64,000 nt of DNA from Candidatus Falkowbacteria bacterium (GTDB lineage: Bacteria > Patescibacteriota > Patescibacteriia > Patescibacteriales > Patescibacteriaceae). Location: the NCBI GenBank assembly GCA_016699775.1, contig CP065010.1, positions 496,001 to 560,000 on the forward strand. Direction: 5' to 3'. The notes beneath the pieces were generated by a model. The model ran no database searches. It was given only the letters and a program-made list of their open reading frames with translations, and had not been told where the DNA came from. The translations under genes and the position numbers were made by a program. Position 1 is the first letter of the stretch. Each line of letters begins with the position of its first letter. This document shows positions 1 to 8,422 of this stretch, one piece after another.

Positions 1-1
1 A

Positions 2-36
2 TAGATCCCCGTCTTCACGGGGACATGCTTTATAAC
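2..36. repeat. Dispersed palindromic repeat, variant with CATGCTTTATAAC tail
   Basis: A short hairpin (CCCCGT...ACGGGG) is followed by a CATGCTTTATAAC tail. The same 35 bases recur at 50143-50177 with two differences, so this is a repeat and not a chance palindrome. It belongs to the wider set of short palindromes found in other gaps of the window. It sits just upstream of ybaB, where it could also act as the terminator of whatever gene precedes the window. Confidence 0.6.
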
Positions 37-62
37 TTTACAACTTTATAACAAAATATTTT

Positions 63-341
63 ATGTTTGAAAAACTTAAACAAATCAAAGATCTACGTTC
101 GCAAGCTAAAACAATGCAAAGTGTTTTGGCAACTGAATCTGTTACTGCTGAAAAAGGCGGTGTGACAGTTACCTTAAATGGTAATCTTGAAGTTACGGCT
201 TTTGCAATTGGTGATGGTATGACCAAAGCTCAAATTGAAAAAGCTTCACTTGAGGCTGTTAATGATGCGATAAAAAAAGCCCAAAAAGTTATTGCCCAGA
301 AAATGCAAGCAATGGGTGGTCTATCCCAGTTTGGTCTTTAG
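63..341 (+). CDS. ybaB: YbaB/EbfC nucleoid-associated protein
   Basis: This 92-residue protein has the YbaB/EbfC architecture: an N-terminal helix rich in Lys and Gln, a central three-stranded sheet (GGVTVTLNGNLEVTAF), and a C-terminal helix ending in a Met- and Gly-rich tail (MQAMGGL). Family members form dimers that bind DNA. The gene lies 18 bases before recR; the order dnaX-ybaB-recR is common in bacteria, so dnaX may lie just outside the window. No Shine-Dalgarno sequence precedes the ATG, only AT-rich bases. The length is close to the usual 100-110 residues. Confidence 0.9.
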   Translation: MFEKLKQIKDLRSQAKTMQSVLATESVTAEKGGVTVTLNGNLEVTAFAIGDGMTKAQIEKASLEAVNDAIKKAQKVIAQKMQAMGGLSQFGL

Positions 342-359
342 TTTTGTAACTTAAACTTA

Positions 360-956
360 ATGCGTTTCCCTGTCTCCTTAGAAAGACTTATTTCTTTATT
401 TTCACGATTGCCTTCAGTTGGCCCAAAAACTGCTGAGAGGTATGTTTTTTATTTACTGAAACAAAATCCAGCTTGGCTTCAGGAAATGGCGCAAGCTTTA
501 AATGATTTACCACAAAAAATTACAACCTGTTCAATTTGTAATGTCATAACTGAAATTGATCCCTGTTCAATTTGTAGTGACTCAAAGCGGGATGCTGGTT
601 TGTTATGTGTTGTGGCTGATAGTCGTGATATGTTGATTCTGGAAGATACGGGATTGTATAAGGGGTATTATTTTGTCTTGGGAGGCACCATTAATACGAT
701 TGAGGGAATAAAGCCTTCTGATATTAAAGTCCGAGAACTAGTAGCTCGAATTAATGATTTAAAGCCTAAAGAAGTTATTTTGGCTTTTGATCCAAATCTT
801 GAAGGCGAGACAACGGTATTATATTTAACAAAATTAATTAAACCTTCAGGGATTAAATTATCACGTCTGGCAAAAGGTTTGCCAAGTGGTGCCAATATTG
901 AATATGCTGATGAGCTAACACTTGGTCATGCCTTGAAGTTTAGGAGTGAGGTGTAG
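360..956 (+). CDS. recR: Recombination mediator RecR
   Basis: RecR, 198 residues, is essentially full length for the family. It has an N-terminal helix-hairpin-helix (about 10-30, including LPSVGPKTAERYVFYLL), a four-cysteine zinc site at C57, C60, C69 and C72, and a Toprim domain starting near residue 81 (VVADSRD). RecR works with RecO in loading RecA at single-strand gaps; recO is also in the window at 55904-56626. It follows ybaB directly and is probably co-transcribed with it. There is no recognisable ribosome-binding sequence before the ATG. Confidence 0.96.
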   Translation: MRFPVSLERLISLFSRLPSVGPKTAERYVFYLLKQNPAWLQEMAQALNDLPQKITTCSICNVITEIDPCSICSDSKRDAGLLCVVADSRDMLILEDTGLYKGYYFVLGGTINTIEGIKPSDIKVRELVARINDLKPKEVILAFDPNLEGETTVLYLTKLIKPSGIKLSRLAKGLPSGANIEYADELTLGHALKFRSEV

Positions 957-981
957 ATTTCTTTAATCATCTAGCTAGCTT

Positions 982-1818
982 ATGAAAACGGAGAATAATT
1001 TTAATATAGAGCAACAATCAAACGAAGAAGAGCGATTTATTAATGAAAAAATTACATGGTTAAAATATGTTTATAACCAAGAAGCTAGGTTAAACAATCT
1101 TTCTGGTCATGGTTTTGGACTGCGTAGACCCGATTATGAAAGACGATCAGACGATGCATTTGAAGAAAGTCAAAATATTAATTTCCCTGCGTCGACTATT
1201 TTTGAGTTGAACGGTACAAACTATACATTCGAAGTTGATAAGGGCGTTTTTAATCCTGAATTTTTTAGCATTTCCAAAAGAGTCGCAGCGGATTTTCCAT
1301 ACCAAGAATTAAAGGATAAATCAATATTAGAATTTGGTCCTGGGATTGGTGCACAAATGGTTTTACTTGGATTGAATGGTGCAAAAAAAGTTGTTGGGAT
1401 TGAATCTAATACAAAATCAGTTGAGAATTCACAAAAAAATATTAAGAAATATAATCTTGAAGACACAGTTGAGATACGAAAAGGAAATATGTTCTCCTCT
1501 CTAAAAGAAAATGAAAAATTTGCTTCAATCTATTTTCATTCTCCATACTTCTTTAAAAATGAAGTTAATGGTGACCTTAATTCCGCTCTTTATGATCAAG
1601 ACTATGAGGCACTCATTAGATTTATTTACCTTGGAAAAAAATATTTAGAACCAGAAGGAAATTTACTTCTTTTGTATAGTGATACTATCAATATGGATTT
1701 AATGTCAACAATAATTAAAGATGCGGATATGACTGAGGAAATAATCAAACGCTATAAATCAAAAAGTCGCATGGAACCTTTAGGTTTTATTTTTTCAAAA
1801 ATTTACCCCAATAATTAA
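982..1818 (+). CDS. Class I SAM-dependent methyltransferase, substrate unknown
   Basis: The 278-residue protein carries a clear S-adenosylmethionine-binding motif I, LEFGPGIGA (about 116-124), followed by the acidic residue that would bind the ribose at E141 in VGIES. Where HemK/PrmC-type enzymes have NPPY, this one has HSPYF (about 186-190), so the substrate amide-binding Asn is absent and the target cannot be inferred. The first 100 residues match no domain I recognise. The gene begins 25 bases after recR and may be read through from it. A structured gene-free stretch follows. Confidence 0.75.
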   Translation: MKTENNFNIEQQSNEEERFINEKITWLKYVYNQEARLNNLSGHGFGLRRPDYERRSDDAFEESQNINFPASTIFELNGTNYTFEVDKGVFNPEFFSISKRVAADFPYQELKDKSILEFGPGIGAQMVLLGLNGAKKVVGIESNTKSVENSQKNIKKYNLEDTVEIRKGNMFSSLKENEKFASIYFHSPYFFKNEVNGDLNSALYDQDYEALIRFIYLGKKYLEPEGNLLLLYSDTINMDLMSTIIKDADMTEEIIKRYKSKSRMEPLGFIFSKIYPNN

Positions 1819-2260
1819 TCCAAAATACTCTAGATATAGTGTCTTTATAAAAAAGTCTGGGTTATCAGGCTCAACTATATCACTCTATTGACATTTTCTA
1901 CCCGTTTGGTAAAGTAGAAGTCTACCGTCCTGTAATTCCTTCCTTAGGAAGGTAGAAAACGTTCTTTCATATTTGTTCTTCCTTTTATTTACTTGCCAGT
2001 TTGGTATGCACCCTATGCCAACTGGCATGTATATTATATTACAATTTTATCTAGCTTCAGCTTATATACACCTTTATTTGACCATATGGTTACAATATTA
2101 AAGTATTTAAGCTTTTTTATTTTTAAAAAAACAAGTTTCTCTTTGATGTCTATAAAATAATTTCCGCAATTCTGAAATCTGAGTCTAAATTCATTGATGT
2201 CTAAATAGAAAATGCATTGACCTGATAAGATTATTTATTAACTATTTCTTATTTAATTAT
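1819..2260. other. Gene-free stretch with two strong hairpins
   Basis: No open reading frame with coding character was found in these 440 bases. Two inverted repeats stand out. One at about 1940-1960 pairs CCTTCC with GGAAGG around TTA, nested in CTACC/GGTAG. The other, at 1994-2027, pairs TGCCAGT with ACTGGCA and TGGTAT with ATGCCA around a short loop. The remainder is AT-rich. The stretch could encode a small RNA, hold an operator, or be the remains of a lost gene. I see no tRNA or recognised riboswitch. Confidence 0.4.
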
Positions 2261-2292
2261 AAAAAAACACCCCCATTTCGGAGGTGTTTTTT
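2261..2292. terminator. Bidirectional intrinsic terminator after rplU
   Basis: AAAAAACACC pairs with GGTGTTTTTT around a short loop, giving a U-tract on either strand. It lies 12 bases beyond the rplU stop and would also stop any transcript arriving from the methyltransferase side. Confidence 0.85.
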
Positions 2293-2303
2293 GGTAGTAA
2301 GTA

Positions 2304-2612
2304 CTAGGCAATACTTATAATCTTTACTTTAGTGGCAATTTGACGATGTCCAACATTTCGGCGGTAACGAGTTTTGTTCTTAAATTTAATAACACTAACT
2401 TTCTTGCCTTTTTCAGTGCTAACAATTTCACCAGTAACTTTTTCGCCTAATGATGGCAGACCAAGGTTAATTGCTCCGCTGTCATCAAAAGTCATCAAAG
2501 TTTTAAAGGACACATTAGCACCTGCATCCCCTTCTAGTTTTTCAATTGAGACAACGTCATTTTCCTTAACTTTATATTGTTTTCCACCAGTTTTAATAAT
2601 AGCTAATTTCAT
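2304..2612 (-). CDS. rplU: 50S ribosomal protein L21
   Basis: This 102-residue protein begins MKLAIIKTGGKQYKVKEND, the standard N-terminus of bacterial L21, and ends with the conserved basic stretch FKNKTRYRRNVGHRQ that contacts 23S rRNA. The length is normal. It is usually followed by rpmA (L27), but here a terminator follows at once, so the pair is split. A 7-bp hairpin sits 25 bases upstream of the start. Confidence 0.97.
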   Translation of the reverse strand: MKLAIIKTGGKQYKVKENDVVSIEKLEGDAGANVSFKTLMTFDDSGAINLGLPSLGEKVTGEIVSTEKGKKVSVIKFKNKTRYRRNVGHRQIATKVKIISIA

Positions 2613-2636
2613 ACCATCTTTTCTTTAAAAATAAGA

Positions 2637-2654
2637 TTCCTGGGTTACCAGGAA
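2637..2654 (-). promoter_or_regulatory. Hairpin in the rplU leader
   Basis: TTCCTGG and CCAGGAA form a perfect 7-bp stem with a four-base loop in the gap between the WecA-like gene and rplU, read on the minus strand. There is no strong U-tract. It could be a leader used in L21 feedback control, as occurs in other bacteria, or a weak terminator for the upstream gene. The assignment is an inference. Confidence 0.3.
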
Positions 2655-2668
2655 AAGTATTATCAATA

Positions 2669-3739
2669 TTACCTAACAACTTCCCTTCTGTCAAGCCAAC
2701 GAAAAGCCCCAAGGAAAATAAGCATTAAAACGAAAAGTCCAAGTAAACTATAGATTTTTCCTCGACTTTGTAAAAATAAACCACTAAGGCCAAAAACAAG
2801 TGATATCAAACAAAATGTCAAAACGGTTAAACGTGGACCGAGACCAGCATCAAATAATCGAAAGTGCAGATGAAAACGATCAGCCTTAAACGGGCTTTGA
2901 CGTTTAATAATTCGTCGAATAATTGTCCAGATAACATCTAGGACCGGAATACCCATAATTAACAAAGCAATCGCAATTTTTCCTCCAGATATAATTGATA
3001 GCACCCCAAGCATAAAACCAAGAAATAGTGATCCGCCTTCGCCTAGGAAAATTTTTGCCGGATGCCAGTTAAGAAATAGAAATCCCAGAGATGCAGCTGC
3101 AAGCATTAAAGCAGCAAAGGCAATATCAGGTTGAAGCCAACGTGTTGTGGTGGTAAAAAGAAAAATAACTAAACTGCCAACAACAGTTATTGATCCAACT
3201 AGTCCATCAACTCCGTCTAGTAACTTAGTAGTGTAGGTCATTCCTAGAATCCAAAGTATGGTAAAGGAATCAGAAATTAAATTAAAATAAAATGTTTTAT
3301 CCCCCCATATAAGAATAGGAAATTGTAAGGTATCTAAATATAGATATCCGCCACTTGGATTGGTAATTTTTTCAATCCCAACACCGCTTATCACAACGGC
3401 TAAGGCAGCTAAGAGTGGAAAGATAAACTGCTTCAAGGGAGAAAGTTTTTTTATATCGTCAATCAAGCCGCCGATCATTAATAATAAGCCACCAATAAGA
3501 ACGCCTAACCAATGATGAACTTCTAAATTTCCAGCGAGAATAATATTTCTTCCAATATACAGTGTAATCAAAAGGGATATAAAAATGGCTATACCGCCTA
3601 AAAGAGGGGTTGCTCCTGAATGTTTTTTTCTGTCTAAATCAGGTGTATCAACAACTCTAAAATAAAGGGCAATTTTTTTCATTGCCCACGTTAATATAAG
3701 CGAAGATACACATGTCAAAATAAAAAAAGTTGTATACAT
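2669..3739 (-). CDS. WecA/MraY-family polyprenyl-phosphate sugar-1-phosphate transferase
   Basis: A 356-residue polytopic membrane protein of the glycosyltransferase family 4 (MraY/WecA) type. It shows the catalytic Asp pair in GGLIDDIKKLS (D94, D95), the second Asp cluster in LLDGVDGL (D175, D178), the GEGGS loop (about 233-237) and the HLH motif in DRFHLHFRL (about 289-294). These favour a WecA-like enzyme transferring GlcNAc-1-phosphate or a similar sugar to undecaprenyl phosphate over MraY itself. I chose the ATG at 3739, two bases after the upstream gene's stop; an in-frame start at 3772 would overlap that gene. Confidence 0.85.
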   Translation of the reverse strand: MYTTFFILTCVSSLILTWAMKKIALYFRVVDTPDLDRKKHSGATPLLGGIAIFISLLITLYIGRNIILAGNLEVHHWLGVLIGGLLLMIGGLIDDIKKLSPLKQFIFPLLAALAVVISGVGIEKITNPSGGYLYLDTLQFPILIWGDKTFYFNLISDSFTILWILGMTYTTKLLDGVDGLVGSITVVGSLVIFLFTTTTRWLQPDIAFAALMLAAASLGFLFLNWHPAKIFLGEGGSLFLGFMLGVLSIISGGKIAIALLIMGIPVLDVIWTIIRRIIKRQSPFKADRFHLHFRLFDAGLGPRLTVLTFCLISLVFGLSGLFLQSRGKIYSLLGLFVLMLIFLGAFRWLDRREVVR

Positions 3740-3740
3740 A

Positions 3741-6509
3741 TTAGATTGCCTCTGCTTTAATAATTGAGACACTTAAATCATTATTAACTAATATCGTATC
3801 ACGTCGCTCTACTCCACCTTCTAATAATTTGGTGGCAATACTATCATCAATTTTTTCTTGCAATAATCTACGTAAAGGACGAGCTCCAAACTCTGGATTA
3901 AAGCCAAGATTTGCTAGTTGTTTAATAACATCATCGGAGATTGAGAACAGATAGCCTTTGTCTTCAATTCGCTTTTGAATCTTAGCAACTAATAATTTTG
4001 TAATAGAGATCATGGCCTCATTATCAAGTGGTTTGAAGATAATAACACCATCAAAACGGTTAATTAATTCAGGACGCATGGCTTTTACAAGCTCAGTATT
4101 TATTAGTTTTTCTTGCAAAACCTTAAAGTCGCCACCTTCACGAACAGTTTGCTGAATTAAAGGAGAACCAATGTTAGAAGTGGCAATAATAATTGAATTG
4201 GTAAAATCAATGGTTTTTCCTTGACCATCAGTTAGGCGTCCATCATCCATTACTTGCAAGAATAAATTTAATATATCGGGATGAGCTTTTTCGATTTCAT
4301 CCAAAAGAATTAATGAAAATGGCATTTTTCTAACTGCCTCCGTTAAATATCCAGACACACCTTCTGGTGAGCCAATCATTTTATTGACGCTGTCACTATT
4401 TTGGTACTCACTCATATCAATACGAATCATATAATCTTCACGGCCAAAATAGGTTTCAGCAACAGCTTTTGCTAACTCAGTTTTACCAACACCGGTTGGC
4501 CCAAGAAATAAAAAGTTAGCAATTGGACGTTTAGTTTCGCGAAGTTCAACGCGAGCTCGACGTAGAGCCGCTGATATCATTTTTACTGCTTCATCTTGAC
4601 CAATAACACGTTGATGAATTTTTTCTTCAAGGTTTAGTAAACTCTGACTTTCATCTTGGGTAAGTTTTGTAACAGGAATATGAGTTAACTCTGTAATAAC
4701 CGTGGCAATTGCTTCACGATCAACAATTTTGTTTTCTTTTCGGGAGGCCAAAACTGCAACAGATTCCAGTACACTAATAGCTTTACCTGGTAAATATGTA
4801 TCATGCATGTACCGAGCGGTTAAATTTACCACTTCGGCTAATGAGTTATAGGAAAAATATACCCCATATTTATTTTCAATTAAAGGAACTTTGCTCTCAA
4901 CCATTCTAATAGCTGTATTGATGTCCGGTTCTTTGACTTCAATTTTTGCCATTAAACTTCCAAGCAATGATTTTTCAATATACTTTGCATAGTTTTCATC
5001 AGTAACTGAAGCCAAACAATAGATTAAGCCACGACTTATACCGTCGGCCAAGACACTGGCCATATCAAGACTCCCCTCTTGCCCTGAAGTGATCCCCATG
5101 ATTTTTTCTATATCTTTGATATATAAAATAATATTTTTGGCTCGTGCAACTTCAACTATTACTTGTAATAATCTTTGTTCTGCTGCTTCTGGTGTTAGTC
5201 CTCCCAGTAAATGAGCAATATCAATTTCAATTAACCGTTTGTCTTGAAATTGTTGAGGTACATTTTCTAATACCATTCGATGGGCTAAACCGCCAATAAC
5301 AGTATTTTTTCCAACTCCAAAAGGGCCAATTAGTAACATTCCATTTTGACCCTTTTCAACAACATCAAAAATTTTATGAATTTCTTGATCTCGTTCAACA
5401 CATAAATCAACTCGACCCCATTTGGCAGCTAATGTCCAATCATAGGAAAATCGATCAAGAAGCGGGGTTTCAAGGGCGGTATAGGCTCTATCCATATTCG
5501 AAGAAGGTTTAAACAAGGCCATACTTCGATATTGGCGATAGTTTTCAATTAAGGTATCAGAAAATTGAATCCAGAGAACGGTATTAAGTAATTTAATTCT
5601 ATCGGTTTCAAGATCATATAAGAGCTCGGCTAATTTTTTATTATGATCATAACAAGGAACTAATAAATCTACTGGTGATATTTTATTACGACCATTTAAG
5701 GCAGCACTAGCATAAGCTTCAATAAGAATTTCTTTGGTATCACGATCAAAAATTGGTTCAAAAGGACTCTTTTCAATTGATTGTAAGAGTCTTTCAATGC
5801 TTTGCATTAATCTATTTTCTGGAATAGTTAATCGAGAAATAACTGCACTCACCTTTGAGCTACAAAATAAGGCTACAGCAAAGATATGTAAGGCACCAAT
5901 ATGGTTATGTCCAAATTTTCGGGCCAGTAAAAAAGCTTGGTCTAAAACATTTTTGGTTTGCTCGTCCACTCCTTGATATACATTAATTTTGTGAATGTGT
6001 TGTTTGTGGATTTCTGCCCAGGGAACATCTTTAACAAACGGTAATGATGTTGTATAGGTTAGGGGTTTGATTATATGCTCGTCATCTTTTCTTTTTATCA
6101 CTGTATACATAATATACAGAGCTGGGATAGTTGAAATCCAAAAAAGTAACAATAGTGGATGTTGAAAATTCCAAAATTTGAGATTATATAATAGTTGAGG
6201 ATCACCGGTAATAAAAGTTTCTATAATATTGCCAATTGAAAATAACCACCAAAGTAACGATAGAAGTCCAATACTACAAATTATGAAAGCAAGAATATTT
6301 TCAATTTTTTTTCCAACCCTGCTGGCGTGTTGACCACGAATAATTGTTTCGGACAATTTTAAATTAAAGTATAAAAAATTATCACCTTGAAAAGCACCTA
6401 CACCAAAGCCAGAACAGTTCGGACAGATTAATGTTCGCAACTTACCAGTTCCAGAGCAATTAGCACAGGTCATAAAAGCTATTGGTTGTTTTAGATCTTG
6501 GGTTGGCAT
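3741..6509 (-). CDS. Membrane-anchored Clp-type AAA+ ATPase with N-terminal zinc knuckle
   Basis: The 922-residue protein has, in order: a four-Cys zinc knuckle (C15, C18, C29, C32), two hydrophobic segments (about 70-98 and 118-138), a Clp N-domain-like region (about 180-320) and two AAA+ modules. The second module is intact: Walker A GPTGVGKT (670-677), Walker B LILLDE (733-738), Asn 779, an Arg in LINRFD and GARPLRR. The first is degenerate: GPFGVGKN (395-402) lacks the Thr/Ser after Lys, and Walker B reads IKD where IDE is expected. I see no ClpB middle coiled coil and no IGF-type ClpP loop, so this is probably neither standard ClpB nor a ClpP partner. It probably acts as a membrane-tethered unfoldase. 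Confidence 0.85.
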   Translation of the reverse strand: MPTQDLKQPIAFMTCANCSGTGKLRTLICPNCSGFGVGAFQGDNFLYFNLKLSETIIRGQHASRVGKKIENILAFIICSIGLLSLLWWLFSIGNIIETFITGDPQLLYNLKFWNFQHPLLLLFWISTIPALYIMYTVIKRKDDEHIIKPLTYTTSLPFVKDVPWAEIHKQHIHKINVYQGVDEQTKNVLDQAFLLARKFGHNHIGALHIFAVALFCSSKVSAVISRLTIPENRLMQSIERLLQSIEKSPFEPIFDRDTKEILIEAYASAALNGRNKISPVDLLVPCYDHNKKLAELLYDLETDRIKLLNTVLWIQFSDTLIENYRQYRSMALFKPSSNMDRAYTALETPLLDRFSYDWTLAAKWGRVDLCVERDQEIHKIFDVVEKGQNGMLLIGPFGVGKNTVIGGLAHRMVLENVPQQFQDKRLIEIDIAHLLGGLTPEAAEQRLLQVIVEVARAKNIILYIKDIEKIMGITSGQEGSLDMASVLADGISRGLIYCLASVTDENYAKYIEKSLLGSLMAKIEVKEPDINTAIRMVESKVPLIENKYGVYFSYNSLAEVVNLTARYMHDTYLPGKAISVLESVAVLASRKENKIVDREAIATVITELTHIPVTKLTQDESQSLLNLEEKIHQRVIGQDEAVKMISAALRRARVELRETKRPIANFLFLGPTGVGKTELAKAVAETYFGREDYMIRIDMSEYQNSDSVNKMIGSPEGVSGYLTEAVRKMPFSLILLDEIEKAHPDILNLFLQVMDDGRLTDGQGKTIDFTNSIIIATSNIGSPLIQQTVREGGDFKVLQEKLINTELVKAMRPELINRFDGVIIFKPLDNEAMISITKLLVAKIQKRIEDKGYLFSISDDVIKQLANLGFNPEFGARPLRRLLQEKIDDSIATKLLEGGVERRDTILVNNDLSVSIIKAEAI

Positions 6510-6510
6510 G

Positions 6511-6891
6511 TTAAATAGCTTTAAGTAGATTAAACTGATACATTAGTTGAAAAAGAATATAGGCTGGTGCTGTTAGCCATAAAAACACTACAAGGAATAC
6601 AAAAATAAGCCAAAATAACATAATACCTGAGCGAAATACTATTTGCATCGAGCGTGTTAGGAAACTAATTAATATACCCGCCCAATCGTGCTGGCCATAC
6701 ATTGGAGTAAAAATATTTTTTACCCAGACAAGTAATCCTGTACTTTTTAATCTTTGGCCTAAAAAGTTTTTTGACCACACTATGATATTAAAAAATCCTC
6801 TAGTGTACCACCAAAAAGGAAAAAAAATCATATCAAAAATAAATTTGCTGATAATTTTTCCTGAATCAATAATAATGCTATTTAATGTCAT
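6511..6891 (-). CDS. Small membrane protein upstream of the Clp-like ATPase
   Basis: A 126-residue protein with an aromatic, partly hydrophobic N-terminal half (FFPFWWYTRGFFNIIVW) and one long C-terminal membrane span (about residues 88-117). Its stop lies one base before the start of the membrane-anchored Clp-like gene, so the two are almost certainly translated from one message and may form a membrane complex. I do not recognise a named family, and there are no catalytic motifs. The C-terminal span and the lack of a signal peptide suggest it stays in the cytoplasmic membrane. Confidence 0.7.
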   Translation of the reverse strand: MTLNSIIIDSGKIISKFIFDMIFFPFWWYTRGFFNIIVWSKNFLGQRLKSTGLLVWVKNIFTPMYGQHDWAGILISFLTRSMQIVFRSGIMLFWLIFVFLVVFLWLTAPAYILFQLMYQFNLLKAI

Positions 6892-6935
6892 ATTGAAGTT
6901 CTTATATTATACTTAAAACTAGCTAATTTTTCAAA

Positions 6936-6964
6936 TAAAAAAGCCCGCACTGTATAAAGCGGGC
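6936..6964 (-). terminator. Intrinsic terminator of the 6999-7502 gene
   Basis: GCCCGC (6943-6948) pairs with GCGGGC (6959-6964). Read on the minus strand the stem is followed by TTTTTTATTT, a good U-tract. It lies 35 bases past the stop of the minus-strand orphan gene. Confidence 0.8.
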
Positions 6965-6998
6965 ATTTAAAAAGACATGGAAAACTATTAGGGAACTA

Positions 6999-7502
6999 TT
7001 ACTGATAACTTTCGTATTCGACAAGGAATTTTATTTTGTCTATATTTACCCCTTTCCCGATGTATGGAAGCCCATTATCATAAGAAAGAGAAATAGTTTT
7101 GAATTTGCCGTCGTAAGCAGATTCAAGCTTTTTTTTGAGACTTTCATCGGTTAACATTGTATCCTTCATCAACTCTTGATAGAAATGGCTTGTAATAATA
7201 CATAAACCTGAATTAATCAGAGAGCGACCAGATTCATCCTTGAGATAACAAGCAAAAGCGTATAAGTTATCCGGGCGCTGGTTTACATTTTGAATTTCAT
7301 GAAATGAATTTTGTTGTTGCTCTTTGATTAAGTTTACTAATTCCGTTATGGTCAGAATTTTTATTTCAAGTTTGTTAGGTATCTCTCTAGGCGAATAAAA
7401 TTTTGACCATTCATCCCTTTGAACACCAATCCAGCTTAAGATGTTTTTTAGCTTAGTAAGAATTTCCTCCAAGCTCTCTGTTGCTTTTATTTTAGTTGTC
7501 AT
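6999..7502 (-). CDS. Hypothetical protein
   Basis: A 167-residue, probably soluble protein with no family I can name. The first half is helical and charged (ESLEEILTKLKNILSWIGVQRDEW). The second half looks like a mixed alpha/beta domain ending in FLVEYESYQ. There is no signal peptide or membrane span. It is a single-gene unit with its own terminator, divergent from secE. The ATG at 7502 has no clear ribosome-binding sequence. Coding character is supported by its length, the terminator placement and the lack of competing frames. Confidence 0.65.
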   Translation of the reverse strand: MTTKIKATESLEEILTKLKNILSWIGVQRDEWSKFYSPREIPNKLEIKILTITELVNLIKEQQQNSFHEIQNVNQRPDNLYAFACYLKDESGRSLINSGLCIITSHFYQELMKDTMLTDESLKKKLESAYDGKFKTISLSYDNGLPYIGKGVNIDKIKFLVEYESYQ

Positions 7503-7607
7503 TTTCTTTTTATTTATTGTAATTTGTAAAAGGTCAATTAAACTAATTCATAGCAAAATTATAGTTAAGGGTCAAAATATTGCTAAAAATCGCATAAAAA
7601 TTAGATC

Positions 7608-7637
7608 TTGACACTATATGATGCTATTTGGTATTAT
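7608..7637 (+). promoter_or_regulatory. Promoter for secE-nusG-rplK-rplA
   Basis: TTGACA at 7608-7613 and TATTAT at 7632-7637 are separated by 18 bases and lie about 45 bases before the secE start. The match to a sigma-70 promoter is good. It is the only strong promoter-like sequence in the gap. Confidence 0.6.
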
Positions 7638-7655
7638 ATAATCATATTAATCTCG

Positions 7656-7675
7656 GCCCAAAAGGGCTGTTTTTT
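7656..7675 (+). terminator. Leader terminator or attenuator before secE
   Basis: GCCC-AAAA-GGGC forms a tight 4-bp stem followed by TG and six T residues, ending 8 bases before the secE ATG. No plus-strand gene lies upstream that it could serve, and it is downstream of the likely promoter. It may therefore be an attenuator of the secE-nusG-L11-L1 operon. The stem is short, so the call is tentative. Confidence 0.45.
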
Positions 7676-7683
7676 AAACCAGT

Positions 7684-7869
7684 ATGGATAAACTTATTAA
7701 TTACTTTAAGGCCTCAATTGCTGAAATACGTAAAGTTACCTGGCCAACAAAGAAAGAGACATATAATTACACTATTTTGGTGGTAGCTGTTAGCTTGGCA
7801 ACGGCCGTCTTTCTTGGTGGTCTTGACTTAGGTTTTAATGAAATTTTGGAATTAGTTCTTAATCGATAA
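7684..7869 (+). CDS. secE: Preprotein translocase subunit SecE
   Basis: The 61-residue protein is the short, single-span form of SecE. It has the conserved amphipathic helix and cytoplasmic motif (AEIRKVTWPTKKET) followed by one membrane span (about 28-48). SecE clamps the SecY channel; secY is at 59137-60405. The gene is three bases before nusG, the classic secE-nusG pair. In many bacteria tRNA-Trp and rpmG precede secE; in this genome those two lie together elsewhere, at 44421-44703. Confidence 0.95.
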   Translation: MDKLINYFKASIAEIRKVTWPTKKETYNYTILVVAVSLATAVFLGGLDLGFNEILELVLNR

Positions 7870-7872
7870 TAT

Positions 7873-8418
7873 ATGGCAAAACAAACCCTAAACCAAGGAC
7901 GACGCTGGTATGTACTACATACCTATTCAGGCTATGAAGAAAATGTCGCTCAAAATCTCCGTCAAAGAGTAGACTCTATGGATATGGATGACAAGATTTT
8001 TAATATCTTAATTCCAAAAGAAAAAAAGATTAAAATCCATAATGGTAAACGAAAAGTGATTGAAGAAAAAATATTCCCTGGTTATATTTTAGTAGAAATG
8101 ATTGTAACTGATGATTCTTGGTATGCAGTGCGGAATACCCCAAATGTTACTGGATTTATTGGTACCGGAAATATTCCAACTCCAGTTAGTGAAGAAGAAA
8201 TCAAAGATCTTCAAAAACGAATGGGTGTTGAAGAACCGAAGTTTCAAATTGATGTATCTGTCGGCTCCCCTGTTCGAATTGTTGATGGACCTTTCAAGAA
8301 CCTTGAAGGAAAAATTATTGAGGTTGATGATGGAAAGGGAAAAATTAAAGTTTTGATTTCAATGTTTGGTCGTGAAACACCAGTTGAATTAGACTTTTTA
8401 CAGATTAAGAAACTATAA
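7873..8418 (+). CDS. nusG: Transcription termination/antitermination protein NusG
   Basis: NusG, 181 residues and full length. The N-terminal NGN domain (RRWYVLHTYSGYEENVAQNL ... IFPGYILVEM) is followed by a linker and a C-terminal KOW domain (about 125-181) with VRIVDGPFKNLEGKI. It binds RNA polymerase and couples it to the ribosome or other factors. It overlaps no neighbour and begins 3 bases after secE. An unusual palindromic repeat lies between it and rplK. Confidence 0.97.
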   Translation: MAKQTLNQGRRWYVLHTYSGYEENVAQNLRQRVDSMDMDDKIFNILIPKEKKIKIHNGKRKVIEEKIFPGYILVEMIVTDDSWYAVRNTPNVTGFIGTGNIPTPVSEEEIKDLQKRMGVEEPKFQIDVSVGSPVRIVDGPFKNLEGKIIEVDDGKGKIKVLISMFGRETPVELDFLQIKKL

Positions 8419-8422
8419 CTTC

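Noticed and set aside
3740-3772. Earlier start for the WecA-like gene
   Set aside because: It would overlap the Clp-like gene by 32 bases and add residues not seen in the family; the ATG at 3739 is adjacent to the upstream stop.
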